A DNA stretch of 64,000 nt from Alicyclobacillus tolerans (GCF_021739485.1 NZ_JAJFNK010000021.1:1-64000), one strand, 5' to 3'; positions 43,289 through 52,586 are shown, counted from the first letter of the stretch. Translations and numbers: made by a program. The notes: generated by a model from the sequence alone, not told the origin.

Positions 43289-44179
43289 TTGTTGCGAATC
43301 CGGGAGAGTTTCACGTCGCCGGGTGCCAAACTGTACTTGTGCAGTACTCCGATTGGAAATTTGCAGGACGTGTCGTTCCGTCTTCTCGCAACCCTCCGTG
43401 AGGCCGATGTGGTAGCCGCCGAAGACACCCGGCAAACCCGAAAGCTGTTGACTCACTATGAGATTCACCCCAAGCATCTCGTGAGTTACCACGAGCACAA
43501 CGCGCGGGCCCGCGGGGATGAATTCGTCCGTTGGTGGGATGAAGGCAAGTCGATCGCGGTCGTTTCAGACGCCGGAACTCCCGGCATTTCTGACCCAGGG
43601 GAGCACGCGGTCGCGTTAGCCATTGAACGCGGGGTGCCAGTCGTGCCGATACCTGGGCCCAGCGCGGTTTTGGCGGCGGTGATTTCCAGCGGATTTCCGG
43701 CTCATCCGTTTACCTTTGTGGGTTTTTTGCCGAGAGAAAAAAAGGCAAGGGCGGAACAGCTGAAATCTTTGTCGCACATCCCTTGGGTTTTGGTGTTCTA
43801 CGAAGCCCCACATCGCTTAATCCAGACTATGGAAGCCATTGGAAGCCAGTGGCCATCGCGAGAGGTCGCATTGGCCAAAGAGCTGACGAAACGTCATGAA
43901 ACATTTGTAATGGGGCGGCCGGACGAAGTCCTGGAGTATCTAAAAGAGTACCCTCCCCGAGGCGAATACGTGCTGGTTGTCGGACCTTGTCCGCCTGCGG
44001 AAGAAGGGGCGGACGGGTTAACGGAAGAGATGTCTGACGCACAGAAACTGGAACAGGCGATTTCCCTGGTTCACACATCCATGGGCCAAGGTCAACCGCA
44101 CGCGCAGGCGGTCCGTTTGGCAGCAGAACAGACAGGGGCGCGAAGAAAAGACGTCTATCAGGCTACACTTCCTAAGTAA
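43289..44179 (+). CDS. rsmI: 16S rRNA (cytidine-1402 2'-O) methyltransferase RsmI
   Basis: A 296-residue tetrapyrrole-methylase-fold enzyme. LYLCSTPIGNLQDVSFR, the SAM-binding VVSDAGTPGISDPG, and IPGPSAVLAA are family hallmarks, and FVGFLPREKKAR and YEAPHRL follow. It methylates the ribose of C1402 in 16S rRNA. The start is a TTG with weak GGATGATG upstream; a GGGAG at 43302 is followed only by ACG, so the N terminus is uncertain by a few residues. It is convergent with abrB across a bidirectional terminator. Confidence 0.92.
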   Translation: MLRIRESFTSPGAKLYLCSTPIGNLQDVSFRLLATLREADVVAAEDTRQTRKLLTHYEIHPKHLVSYHEHNARARGDEFVRWWDEGKSIAVVSDAGTPGISDPGEHAVALAIERGVPVVPIPGPSAVLAAVISSGFPAHPFTFVGFLPREKKARAEQLKSLSHIPWVLVFYEAPHRLIQTMEAIGSQWPSREVALAKELTKRHETFVMGRPDEVLEYLKEYPPRGEYVLVVGPCPPAEEGADGLTEEMSDAQKLEQAISLVHTSMGQGQPHAQAVRLAAEQTGARRKDVYQATLPK

Positions 44180-44184
44180 AGCGA

Positions 44185-44234
44185 AACAAGCGGGATTTGG
44201 CTGATTCTTCCTTTGCCGTCCCGCTTGTTCTTTA
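44185..44234. terminator. Bidirectional terminator between rsmI and abrB
   Basis: Perfect 11-bp stem AACAAGCGGGA / TCCCGCTTGTT with a 23-base loop and CTTTAAA after it; it lies between convergent genes. Confidence 0.75.
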
Positions 44235-44259
44235 AAGTCCGTACCTATATGGTATTGGT

Positions 44260-44499
44260 TTATGCTTGCATTTCAGCAATGCAAGTCGGGCAGATGTTCT
44301 TCCCTTTAAAATGAACGATTTCGTCGGCTTGTCCGCAGAAGATACAAGCTGGCTCATACTTCTTCAGAATAATGCGGTCTCCGTCCACGTAGATTTCGAG
44401 AGCATCTTTTTCGCCAATTCCTAGTGTTCGCCGCAATTCGATAGGGATGACCACACGTCCGAGTTCATCCACCTTGCGTACAATACCAGTCGATTTCAC
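44260..44499 (-). CDS. abrB: Transition-state regulator AbrB with zinc-finger tail
   Basis: A 79-residue protein. The N-terminal 50 residues are almost canonical AbrB (STGIVRKVDELGRVVIPIEL, GIGEKDALEIYVDGDRIILKKY), a swapped-hairpin DNA-binding fold. The C-terminal part is not the usual AbrB oligomerisation region but a short CxxC...CxxC module (ACIFCGQ and NICPTC) likely to bind zinc. AbrB represses post-exponential and sporulation genes. GTG 44499 is fixed by alignment and by CAGGGG upstream. It is on the opposite strand between rsmI and metG, as in B. subtilis. Confidence 0.92.
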   Translation of the reverse strand: MKSTGIVRKVDELGRVVIPIELRRTLGIGEKDALEIYVDGDRIILKKYEPACIFCGQADEIVHFKGKNICPTCIAEMQA

Positions 44500-44514
44500 T
44501 GTACAGCACCCCTG

Positions 44515-45174
44515 TCTTTGGTTTATTATTCCTTTTATGGTTTCTGTGATACGCCTTCCGAACTTTTTTTGACTGAGTACTGGGGTCGAAGGCAAACCCT
44601 ATCATTGCATGTAAAATATTGAATTTCTTTTACTATACATGAACCCTAGATTTTTGCAACGGTGACAACAACAGTTTCGCTTACTCCGGTGGGTTTCGTC
44701 AATATAAATCCTGAGATTTTTTGTGACTGTTTGTACAAAATGCAAGCTTTTGCGCTTCCTGAATCCAACTGATAACTGCTTGTTTTCCGCTGTCGTCCCA
44801 CAAAAACCACAGGGCCGCTTGGACCTCGCCCAATGAATCGTGGAGGAGATTTCCCCGTCATGACGCAGCGTCACTATACATGTATTTATTATCCTTTTTT
44901 GGTATTACAAATTCAAGTTCTTTCAAAAAATATCTAAGCAATTTCCATTTTACAGCCCGACTCTTCACTTTGACCCAGTTTGGGCGCGTTGCGGGAAGGC
45001 TCGAATGGTATCTGACCCACACGAGTGGACACGCGGTTGGCCTTACACCTCGCTCAAGTGCGTTGCGTTGACAACCAAGGATCGGATTGCTATATTTTGA
45101 ACCAAATAGGGATGCAAATCCTGACCGAATTGCGTTGCGATCGAGAAAGTGCATAACGATCTATGATGGAATGG
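44515..45174. other. AT-rich gap between abrB and the metG leader
   Basis: About 660 bases without a convincing gene on either strand; open frames here lack family resemblance and Shine-Dalgarno sites. The abrB promoter must lie in its left part, but no single match stood out. Confidence 0.5.
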
Positions 45175-45495
45175 TACTTGGCCCAATTTCTCTTCAGCGA
45201 GCCGGGTTGGTGGGAGCCGGTGTGAAAAGCCAAGGAGTATGGTTCTGGAGATTCACGTGTTGAGTCACGCCAGTGAGGTAGGCACGTGCGGGCGGTTTCC
45301 GTTACAAAACCGCAGCCAACCGGGGAACGGTTGGTTCACGAGGCGCGCCTACGCGGGTTTCTGCCGCGTGTCGAAGGTTTTCAGGACATGCCTGCTGCCG
45401 ACACGGGGTCAAGACGGCGGAAACCTTAGCTCATAGCGCGCAAAGTTGGGTGGTACCGCGAGTTTGCTCGCCCCAATAGCTGGGGCGGGCTTTTT
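45175..45495 (+). promoter_or_regulatory. T-box riboswitch of metG
   Basis: The canonical T-box GGGTGGTACCGCG is at 45448-45460 and is followed by a terminator GCTCGCCCC / GGGGCGGGC (45466-45490) plus TTTTT. In the 5' domain an AGCGA stem I motif is at 45196. A likely specifier ATG followed by a purine is at 45239-45241, fitting Met. Uncharged tRNA-Met would stabilise the antiterminator and permit metG transcription. Confidence 0.88.
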
Positions 45496-45570
45496 GATGT
45501 TGTCCAGGCCCGGCGCCCATCTGGAGGGAAAAAGAACCATAACCAAGCCACGTTCAAGAGAAGAAACGTC

Positions 45571-45640
45571 CTGGCAAGAGAATTGAACTGAGTCAGCTGG
45601 CAAGAGAATTGAACTGAGTCGATGGAAAGAGAACTAAACC
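45571..45640. repeat. Tandem repeat, 26-bp unit x 2 plus degenerate third
   Basis: Units at 45571 and 45597 share 24 identical bases (CTGGCAAGAGAATTGAACTG...); a diverged third unit starts at 45623. The array lies between the T-box terminator and the metG Shine-Dalgarno. Confidence 0.88.
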
Positions 45641-45656
45641 TATAGGAGGTAACTTG

Positions 45657-47654
45657 ATGACCAAGCCTGCGTTTTACATTACTACGCCCATTTACTATCC
45701 AAATGACAAACTCCACATTGGCCACGCCTATACGACGGTCGCGGCCGACGCTTTGGCCCGCTATAAGCGCCTTCGCGGTTTTGACGTGATGTATCTGACC
45801 GGGACGGATGAACACGGGCAAAAAATTCAAACGCGGGCCCAGGACGCTGGGAAACCCGTCAAGCAATTCCTCGACGAGATCATCGAGTGGATTCAGGACC
45901 TTTGGGCGCGCCTCGACATTTCTAACGACGATTTTATCCGGACCACAGAGCCGCGGCATACAAAGGTCGTAGAAGCGATTTTTGAGCGCCTCATCGACCA
46001 AGGAGACATTTACCTCGGCAAGTACGAAGGTTGGTATTGTACGCCGGATGAGTCGTTTTGGTCGGAGCGCGAACTCGTCGACGGCAAGTGTCCGGAGTGC
46101 GGTCGCGACGTCCAATGGGTCACAGAAGAAAGCTACTTTTTTAGGATGAGCAAATACGTCGACCGGTTGCTGCAGTACTACGAAGACCATCCGGACTTCA
46201 TTCAACCCGAGTCGCGTAAGAATGAAATGATCAACAACTTTATCAAACCTGGATTGCAGGACCTCTGCGTGTCCAGAACTTCGTTTGACTGGGGCATTCA
46301 CGTGTCGCGCAGCCCGGAGCACGTCGTATACGTGTGGCTGGACGCCCTCACCAACTACATCACTGCAATTGGTTACGGCTCGAACGACCCTGCCTTGCAG
46401 GAGAAGTTTGAGCGCTACTGGCCTTGCGACGTCCACTTTGTGGGCAAGGACATCGTGCGTTTTCACACGATTTATTGGCCCATTATCCTGATGGCCTTAG
46501 GACTGCCGCTGCCCAAAAAGGTGTACGGCCATGGCCATTTCTTGATGAAAGACGGCAAGATGAGCAAGTCCAAAGGTAACGTCATTGACCCGAAACTGTT
46601 GATCGAGCGCTACGGCAGCGACGCAATCCGCTACTTTTTGTTGCGGGAAGTGCCGTTCGGGCAAGACGGAGTGTTTACACCCGAAGGATTGGTGCAGCGT
46701 CTGAACTTCGACTTGGCCAACGACTTGGGAAACCTCATTCACAGGACCGCGGCAATGATGAACCGGTTCGCTGGGGGCAAGGTCCCGGGACCGGGAAAAT
46801 GGGAGCAGGTCGACCAGGACTTGGCCGCTCTTGCCGAGCAAACCGTTTTGGACGTACAGGAGCACATGGACGAGATGCAGTTCTCGCTGGCGTTGACGGA
46901 TATTTGGAAACTGGTGCGGCAAGGCAACAAGTACATTGATGAAACCGCGCCGTGGTCCTTGAACAAGCGCGGCGAATCCGAACGGTTGCAGACGGTATTG
47001 TTCATCATGGTGGAAACGGTGCGCTTTATTACCGTGCTGGTCAGTCCGTTTTTGAGCAAACTGCCAGGCCAGGTGGCCGCCCAATTCCATTTTGAGCCGG
47101 AAGAAACCACGTGGGACAGTTTGTCTCGCTTTGGGGCACTCAAACCTGGGAACGCCGTGGATGCCGGTACGCCGCTGTTCCCGCGCCTGGATGTGAACGA
47201 CGAGATCGCGGCGCTGGAAACCTTGACGGGCGTGCGCAAACAATCGGTTCCCGAAGAATCGAATTCGAAAAATGTACAGGATAAGGCGGTGCCATCGAGC
47301 GTGCAAGAGCAAACAGCAACTCAGGGAAAACAGGAAATCGGCATCGACGTTTTCAGCCAGGTGGAACTGAAGGTAGGACAAATTGAACATGCAGAAAAAG
47401 TGGAAGGCGCGGATAAGCTGCTGAAAATTCAGGTCAATCTAGGAACAGAGCAAAGGCAAATCGTCTCCGGAATCGCCAAGTACTATCAACCGGAACAACT
47501 AGCGGGACAAAAGGTCGTGGTAGTGACAAACCTCAAACCCGTGAAGCTGCGGGGAGTCATGTCCAACGGCATGTTGCTGGCCGCCAGTGAAGGCGACAAA
47601 CTGACGCTGGTGACAGTTCCGGAGTCCATGCCGAACGGCGCGGTGGTGAAGTAA
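45657..47654 (+). CDS. metG: Methionyl-tRNA synthetase
   Basis: A 665-residue class I synthetase. The HIGH box is LHIGH (His20), the KMSKS box GKMSKSKGN (near residue 300), and a zinc-knuckle region CTPDESFW...CPECGR is present. A C-terminal EMAP/tRNA-binding domain (IDVFSQVELKVGQIEHAEK onward) gives dimerisation and tRNA affinity. ATG 45657 follows ATAGGAGGT. It is controlled by the T-box and leads the metG-tatD-rnmV-ksgA unit; its stop overlaps the tatD start by one base. Confidence 0.95.
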   Translation: MTKPAFYITTPIYYPNDKLHIGHAYTTVAADALARYKRLRGFDVMYLTGTDEHGQKIQTRAQDAGKPVKQFLDEIIEWIQDLWARLDISNDDFIRTTEPRHTKVVEAIFERLIDQGDIYLGKYEGWYCTPDESFWSERELVDGKCPECGRDVQWVTEESYFFRMSKYVDRLLQYYEDHPDFIQPESRKNEMINNFIKPGLQDLCVSRTSFDWGIHVSRSPEHVVYVWLDALTNYITAIGYGSNDPALQEKFERYWPCDVHFVGKDIVRFHTIYWPIILMALGLPLPKKVYGHGHFLMKDGKMSKSKGNVIDPKLLIERYGSDAIRYFLLREVPFGQDGVFTPEGLVQRLNFDLANDLGNLIHRTAAMMNRFAGGKVPGPGKWEQVDQDLAALAEQTVLDVQEHMDEMQFSLALTDIWKLVRQGNKYIDETAPWSLNKRGESERLQTVLFIMVETVRFITVLVSPFLSKLPGQVAAQFHFEPEETTWDSLSRFGALKPGNAVDAGTPLFPRLDVNDEIAALETLTGVRKQSVPEESNSKNVQDKAVPSSVQEQTATQGKQEIGIDVFSQVELKVGQIEHAEKVEGADKLLKIQVNLGTEQRQIVSGIAKYYQPEQLAGQKVVVVTNLKPVKLRGVMSNGMLLAASEGDKLTLVTVPESMPNGAVVK

Positions 47655-48424
47655 TGCTGTTTGACACACACTGCCACCTCTTTGACGAAAAGCTGCTCGG
47701 CGATTTAAAAGAGGTGGTGGAGCGGGCTAAGGAAGCGGGAGTCGCCGAGATTGTGGTTCCTGCGGTGGACGTTGAAACTTCCCGGCAAGCGATCGCGATC
47801 GCAGAACAATTCGACGGAGTCTACGCAGCTGTCGGCGTGCACCCTGAGGCGGCGAACGACGCGTCGGAGGAAGACTTTGCCGAAGTGGCGAAACTGGCCT
47901 TGCACCCGAAAGTAGTGGCCATCGGCGAAATCGGCCTCGATTACTACTGGGATGCGGCGCCGCGACCCAAGCAGCAAGATGTGCTGGTGCAGCAGATCCG
48001 GCTCGCCAAACAGTTGGGGCTGCCGGTCGCAATCCACAACCGCGATGCGACGCAGGACACGGTGCGCATTTTGGAGCAGGAGTGTAAAGGGGACGTACAT
48101 GGAGTGATGCATTGCTTCACGGGCAGTTTTGAAACAGCCAAGCAGTGCATGGAGTTGGGGTTTTTCATTTCCTTTGGCGGACCTGTCACGTTCAAGAATG
48201 CGCGCAACGTGCGAGAGGTTGCTGCTAAAATCCCAGACGAGTGGCTGGTGGTGGAGACGGACTCGCCCTATTTGACGCCGCACCCGCACCGAGGGAAAAG
48301 AAACGAGCCCAGTTACGTCGCTTTGGTCGCACAGATGCTGGCAGAGGTGCGCGGACAAGACATTCGCCAACTTGAAAGCTACACAACGGACAATGCCCAC
48401 CGCTTGTTCCCGAAAATCGGGTGA
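47654..48424 (+). CDS. tatD: TatD-family metal-dependent DNase (YabD)
   Basis: A 256-residue TIM-barrel hydrolase: N-terminal FDTHCHLFD, GEIGLDYYWD (near residue 93), IHNRDA, VMHCFTGS and ETDSPYLTPHPHRGKRNEP. These carry the metal-binding His, Glu and Asp residues. It is likely a 3'-5' exonuclease acting on DNA or aminoacyl ends. The start overlaps the metG stop by one base (TAATG). Confidence 0.93.
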   Translation: MLFDTHCHLFDEKLLGDLKEVVERAKEAGVAEIVVPAVDVETSRQAIAIAEQFDGVYAAVGVHPEAANDASEEDFAEVAKLALHPKVVAIGEIGLDYYWDAAPRPKQQDVLVQQIRLAKQLGLPVAIHNRDATQDTVRILEQECKGDVHGVMHCFTGSFETAKQCMELGFFISFGGPVTFKNARNVREVAAKIPDEWLVVETDSPYLTPHPHRGKRNEPSYVALVAQMLAEVRGQDIRQLESYTTDNAHRLFPKIG

Positions 48425-48430
48425 CGAGCG

Positions 48431-49027
48431 ATGGAGACGAGGGCACAGCGGCCGAAAATCCAGGAAATTGTGGTTGTGGAGGGATTTCACGACAAGCAGG
48501 CGGTACTGCGCGCGGTGGAAGCGGACGTCTGGGTTCTAGGCGGGGACCGCGTGGCGAGACACCTGCTTGCAGAGTTGCTGCGGGCGTCGGGGAAGCGCGG
48601 GGTTGTGGTGTTGACCGATCCTGACGGTCCCGGCGAGCGAATCCGCCGCCGGGTAACGACGGCAGTGCCCGGATGCAAACACGCCTTTATTCCGAAAGAG
48701 AAAGCCAAAGGCAAAGGCGCAGTTGGCGTGGAGCACGCAGCCCCAGAAGACATTTTGGACGCGTTGCTCCACGCGCGTTCCACGACGGACCCTGCCGCTT
48801 CAAGCGCTGCAAGACAGGAGGGTTTTGCGATCGCGGACTTGATGGCCCACCAACTGGTGGGGCACCCTGAGGCCGCCAAACGCCGGGAAGCTTTAGGGAC
48901 GCAGTTGGGCATTGGGTACGCCAACGCGAAGGCCTTTGTGTGGAAATTGAATGCACTTGGGGTGACGCGGCAGGAGTTTGCCCATGCACTCAAGCAGTTG
49001 GACGGCGAAATCAAAGGGCAATCATGA
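48431..49027 (+). CDS. rnmV: Ribonuclease M5
   Basis: A 198-residue Toprim nuclease: EIVVVEGFHDKQAVLRA with the catalytic Glu, VLTDPDGPGERIRR with the DPD motif, and a C-terminal RNA/protein-binding domain (GYANAKAFVWKLNALGVTRQEF). It matures the 5S rRNA ends. It lies 6 bases after tatD and upstream of ksgA, the usual order; the rpf-like yabE gene of B. subtilis is missing. Confidence 0.93.
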   Translation: METRAQRPKIQEIVVVEGFHDKQAVLRAVEADVWVLGGDRVARHLLAELLRASGKRGVVVLTDPDGPGERIRRRVTTAVPGCKHAFIPKEKAKGKGAVGVEHAAPEDILDALLHARSTTDPAASSAARQEGFAIADLMAHQLVGHPEAAKRREALGTQLGIGYANAKAFVWKLNALGVTRQEFAHALKQLDGEIKGQS

Positions 49028-49061
49028 AGGGAACAGGCACATGACGCAGGAAGGCGGGCAC

Positions 49062-49937
49062 ATGACACACGAGCCATGGAATGTATCGTCCCCGAGGGAA
49101 CTGAAACAGTTGCTGGGAGCACACGGTTTTTCGTTTAAGAAGCAACTCGGGCAAAACTTTCTCATTGAGCCCCGGGTGCTCGAACAAATTGTACAGGCGG
49201 CTGAAGTGACGCCGAACGACGGCGTTTTTGAAATTGGCCCAGGTGCAGGAGTGGTCACGCAGCTTCTGGCCCAGTCTGCGGGGAAAGTTGTCGCGGTCGA
49301 GAAGGACCAGTCACTGAGGCCTGTACTGCAAGAATCGCTGAGCGGGTTTGACAATGTGGAGTTGGTCTTTGACGACGTCCTCAAGCTCGACCTTGTCGAT
49401 GTTTGGAAAGGATTTGAGGCCTGCGCGCAAGTGTCGGTGGTTGGGAACCTGCCGTACTACGTCACAACGCCGATTGTCTTTCACATTTTTTCGTTTGGCC
49501 TGCGTGTTTCGAATGTTGTGCTGATGGTGCAAAAGGAAGTGGCTGACCGGCTGGCTGCAAATCCAGGCGGAAAAGACTACGGAGCGTTGTCGGTGGCTGT
49601 GCAGTACCGCGCTGTAGTGGAGAAGGTTGCCAAAGTCAGCCCAGGGGCGTTTTACCCCTCTCCCGCGGTGGATTCTACGGTTGTTCGACTGCGTATCCGG
49701 AAATCTCCTGCTGTTTCCGTGGTCGACGAAGCCGTGTTTTTCAGAGTCGTGAGAGCGGCATTTGCCACGCGGAGAAAGACCCTTTTGAACAGCCTTTCCG
49801 GCGGATTGGGCGTCAGTAAGGACGAATCTCGTACGCTGCTCGAACAAGCCGGGATCGACTCGCGCCGGCGAGGCGAGACGCTTTCTTTGGAGGAATTTGC
49901 GACGCTGGCAAACGTCGCTGCACGAAGTCGCGAATGA
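49062..49937 (+). CDS. ksgA: 16S rRNA dimethyladenosine transferase KsgA (RsmA)
   Basis: A 291-residue enzyme: KKQLGQNFLIEP near residue 27, SAM site FEIGPGAGVVTQLL, and catalytic VGNLPYYVTTPI (NLPY). A C-terminal helical domain holds AFATRRKTLLNSL. It dimethylates A1518 and A1519 in 16S rRNA. ATG 49062 is preferred because the length and N terminus match other KsgA proteins and GGAAGGCGGG precedes it; ATG 49041 is an alternative. Confidence 0.95.
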   Translation: MTHEPWNVSSPRELKQLLGAHGFSFKKQLGQNFLIEPRVLEQIVQAAEVTPNDGVFEIGPGAGVVTQLLAQSAGKVVAVEKDQSLRPVLQESLSGFDNVELVFDDVLKLDLVDVWKGFEACAQVSVVGNLPYYVTTPIVFHIFSFGLRVSNVVLMVQKEVADRLAANPGGKDYGALSVAVQYRAVVEKVAKVSPGAFYPSPAVDSTVVRLRIRKSPAVSVVDEAVFFRVVRAAFATRRKTLLNSLSGGLGVSKDESRTLLEQAGIDSRRRGETLSLEEFATLANVAARSRE

Positions 49938-50084
49938 ACGCGCGGTAAAACCCGATTGAGGCGTATAGAAAACGGCAAATAGTTCACAAGTTTAGGATAA
50001 CGGTCTTTTCTCCGGCATGCTCGCCTTTTCTTCCTGTGGCTACTCGCATATACTGAATCCAAGGGACAGAAGGGAGCCAATAGG

Positions 50085-50567
50085 ATGTGGACTTTCACAA
50101 GCCCTACGCGAGGATCGCTGACCTTGGAGGAACTATCTGACGACATCTTGGCCCAAGTAAACCGCTACCCTCAAGACAAATTCCGATTGATTATTGGGAC
50201 AGACTCGCAAGTTAAAATGCACGCTCAAACAGTCACGTTTGTATCGGCAGTCATCATGCACCACGTTGGTAAGGGTGCTCGATACTACATTCACCGCGAA
50301 CAGCAGCGACACATGTACTCGCTTCGCCAGCGAATGTTTACGGAAGCCTCCTATTCGCTGCAAGTCGGGGGGATGCTCTCGGAACAGCTCGGGCAGCGGG
50401 GGGTACATTGGAGTGTTGAGGTTCACTTAGACGTCGGCGAAAAGGGAGCAACGAAGCAGCTGATTCGCGAAATCGTCAGTTGGATCGAAGCCAACGGTTA
50501 TGAAGCGCGGATCAAACCCGACTCGTTCGGCGCCTCCAAGGTCGCAGACCGTTACACCAAGCGATGA
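50085..50567 (+). CDS. YkuK-family ribonuclease H-like protein (DUF458)
   Basis: A 160-residue protein matching the YkuK/DUF458 family: MWTFTSPTRGSLTLEEL, IIGTDSQVKMHAQTVTFV (an RNase H-like Asp), EVHLDVGEKGATKQLIREI, and IKPDSFGASKVADRY. The fold resembles RNase H, but nuclease activity has not been shown to my knowledge. ATG follows AAGGGAG. It is a single gene inserted between ksgA and yabG, not part of this locus in B. subtilis. Confidence 0.85.
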   Translation: MWTFTSPTRGSLTLEELSDDILAQVNRYPQDKFRLIIGTDSQVKMHAQTVTFVSAVIMHHVGKGARYYIHREQQRHMYSLRQRMFTEASYSLQVGGMLSEQLGQRGVHWSVEVHLDVGEKGATKQLIREIVSWIEANGYEARIKPDSFGASKVADRYTKR

Positions 50568-50664
50568 CGTCGCGTGGTTTCACCAGTTGAGGAACGGCCG
50601 GAACTGTTTGAACGCGGTTGCTCACCGTTGAAACGGTTGAAACGTCTCACGCCATCTTAAAGGG

Positions 50665-51528
50665 CTAAATCCGCCCAAAATCGACCCGAAGTGAAGCCTG
50701 CCAAGCTTTTAATACATCGACGCGGCGTTCGGAGTGGTAACCGTCCTGAAGGATGCCGCGCCACTTCCTGGAGGGTTTTTTGCCCTGCAGCAGCCGAACC
50801 CCCTCCAGTGCATCTCCGAGCAGTGTCTCTTCCATTTTCCTCATATGTTGAGCACTGCGCGACGGGTTTCCTGTAAGCACCGCATTCCAATCGCCATTGA
50901 CAGCCACTGTCTTTGGATACCCGCGGGTTGCGCAAAGTGTTTTGGCAAACCACATCCCAGGCTGATACATCCAGAATGCGGAGACCTTCTCAAACGTTTG
51001 CCGCTGAACCAACAATGGGACTGCCGAAGGGCAAGCCCACTGTAAGTCGGGGAACTCTCTTTGCAGAGCGGCTGTCCAGATTTGTTCATCCAGACGCGCC
51101 GGTTTTTTGAGGGATTCAGGACGGGATTCCATCGCGATTTCATTGCGCCAGCCGGTGTACTGAACCTCGCAGCGGCCGCGTAAAGCGGGTTCCAGCCAAT
51201 CGGACAGCATGGGACCGAACCCCCCTTGCCAGTCTCCGTCTACAAAGAGTAGATGCGTGCTGTCTCTGAATTCCCGCAGAGCGGTAAAGGCCCCAACAGC
51301 ACGAGGAACGTCCGGTCCCAGAGCCGTAGGGAATTCCACTACGCGGTGCCTCGCCAGGAGCGCAGAAAGCTTCGTATGGGCTGTAAATACAGTTGAATCG
51401 ATGCACCCATTGGCGACCACCACATACGACCTGATGCCTGCACGGTACAATTGAGAGATGACATTGCCTATGCTGTTTGCCGCATTATAGGCTGGAACGA
51501 CGGCGCAAACGCCGTGCCTTGTCTGCAA
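50665..51528 (-). CDS. Family 2 glycosyltransferase
   Basis: A 287-residue GT-A enzyme: CAVVPAYNAANSIGNVI at the nucleotide site, VANGCIDST, and FVDGDWQGGFGPML with a DGD metal motif near residue 95. No membrane segments, so it is probably a soluble or peripheral enzyme. The donor and acceptor are unknown. TTG 51528 has GGAGGGG 6 bases upstream, whereas the ATG at 51543 overlaps that element. It is divergent from yabG, and a role in spore-surface glycan is possible but unproven. Confidence 0.78.
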   Translation of the reverse strand: MQTRHGVCAVVPAYNAANSIGNVISQLYRAGIRSYVVVANGCIDSTVFTAHTKLSALLARHRVVEFPTALGPDVPRAVGAFTALREFRDSTHLLFVDGDWQGGFGPMLSDWLEPALRGRCEVQYTGWRNEIAMESRPESLKKPARLDEQIWTAALQREFPDLQWACPSAVPLLVQRQTFEKVSAFWMYQPGMWFAKTLCATRGYPKTVAVNGDWNAVLTGNPSRSAQHMRKMEETLLGDALEGVRLLQGKKPSRKWRGILQDGYHSERRVDVLKAWQASLRVDFGRI

Positions 51529-51548
51529 TCGATGCCCCTCCATTCGTC

Positions 51549-51575
51549 ACCGCATTGCAAGCGGGACCATATACT
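51549..51575 (+). promoter_or_regulatory. Possible sigma-K promoter of yabG
   Basis: AC, 17 bases, then CATATACT, which fits the sigma-K -10 CATANNNT. B. subtilis yabG is sigma-K dependent. The -35 is short, so confidence is limited. Confidence 0.35.
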
Positions 51576-51613
51576 GCGAGTGACATAAGCCTTTGTGGAA
51601 GGAGGGATGCCCA

Positions 51614-52474
51614 TTGTGGAAAGCTGGCGATCTAGTCACGCGGAAGTCTTACGGAAACGACGTTTGCTTCCTCATTGTCGAAGTGGATGTTGAATCGGAA
51701 ACGGCAATCCTCAAAGGCATCGACGTCCGACTGATGGCAGACGCGCCCTTTTCGGACCTGAACAATGTTACGGAGGATGAACGCAAGCAATTTGAAGCAC
51801 AAGAAAATCAGGCGCGCAGTGAATCGCTCAAGTTGATTCAATCCCGGCGTGCAGTAGAATTCGAAAAGCGTTCATTGCGCAAAGAAGCGCGTTTTCAATC
51901 GAACCCGGATTTTTTTGAACGGCCCGGGCGGGTTCTGCACCTCGATGGAGACGGGACCTATCTTCAAAAGTGTTTAAACATGTATCGGGAACTCGGAATC
52001 CGGGCAACTGGGCACCACATACAGGAAGCGCAAATGCCCTCGAAGGTGACGGGTTTTCTAGAAAAATATGAACCCGATATCTTAATCATTACTGGGCACG
52101 ACGGTGTCATTCGCAAAGGCAAGGACTGGTCCGATTTATACAACTACCGAAACTCGGGACATTTCGTAAAAACCGTCGTGAATGCGCGCAAGCATGCCCG
52201 AAGCATGGATGACCTTGTCATTATTGCAGGGGCCTGCCAGTCCCATTTTGAAGCCATCCTAGATGCGGGAGCCAATTTTGCAAGTTCCCCGCAAAGGATT
52301 ATGATCCATGCCCTCGACCCCGTGTTTATTGCGGAGAAGATCGCTTATACGCCGATCAACGAAACCGTCAACGTTTACGATGTAGTCCGTTCTACCTTCA
52401 CGGGAACCGACGGGATTGGCGGTTTAGAGTCGCGCGGCAAGTATAGAATTGGGCTGCCCAAATCCCTGTACTAG
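51614..52474 (+). CDS. yabG: Sporulation-specific protease YabG
   Basis: A 286-residue protein matching YabG end to end: AGDLVTRKSYGNDVCFLI, GRVLHLDGDGTYLQKCLN, DILIITGHDG, IIAGACQSHFEAILDAGANFASSP and IHALDPVFIAEKI. The conserved His (TGHD) and Cys (GACQSH) form the presumed catalytic dyad of peptidase family U57. YabG trims spore-coat proteins in the mother cell. The TTG 51614 is chosen by alignment and by AAGGAGGG 7 bases upstream. Confidence 0.94.
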   Translation: MWKAGDLVTRKSYGNDVCFLIVEVDVESETAILKGIDVRLMADAPFSDLNNVTEDERKQFEAQENQARSESLKLIQSRRAVEFEKRSLRKEARFQSNPDFFERPGRVLHLDGDGTYLQKCLNMYRELGIRATGHHIQEAQMPSKVTGFLEKYEPDILIITGHDGVIRKGKDWSDLYNYRNSGHFVKTVVNARKHARSMDDLVIIAGACQSHFEAILDAGANFASSPQRIMIHALDPVFIAEKIAYTPINETVNVYDVVRSTFTGTDGIGGLESRGKYRIGLPKSLY

Positions 52475-52586
52475 GTTGGTTGTGCCATGATTGGACCATG
52501 GTCTGAACCTCGTACGTACCACACCCGCGACATGTCAAGCGGGTAAAAAAACCTATGGATGACGCAAAAACGATGTATTTTACCCA

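Noticed and set aside
44602..45154. Two small minus-strand frames between abrB and metG
   Set aside because: AT-rich, overlapping each other, with no recognisable family or convincing start; treated as non-coding.
45426..46466. 346-codon minus-strand frame opposite the metG start and T-box
   Set aside because: Runs through the T-box terminator and tandem repeats; antisense to metG; no motif.
46497..47390. 297-codon minus-strand frame opposite metG
   Set aside because: Codon-bias shadow of metG; composition rich in His/Gln/Arg with no recognisable domain.
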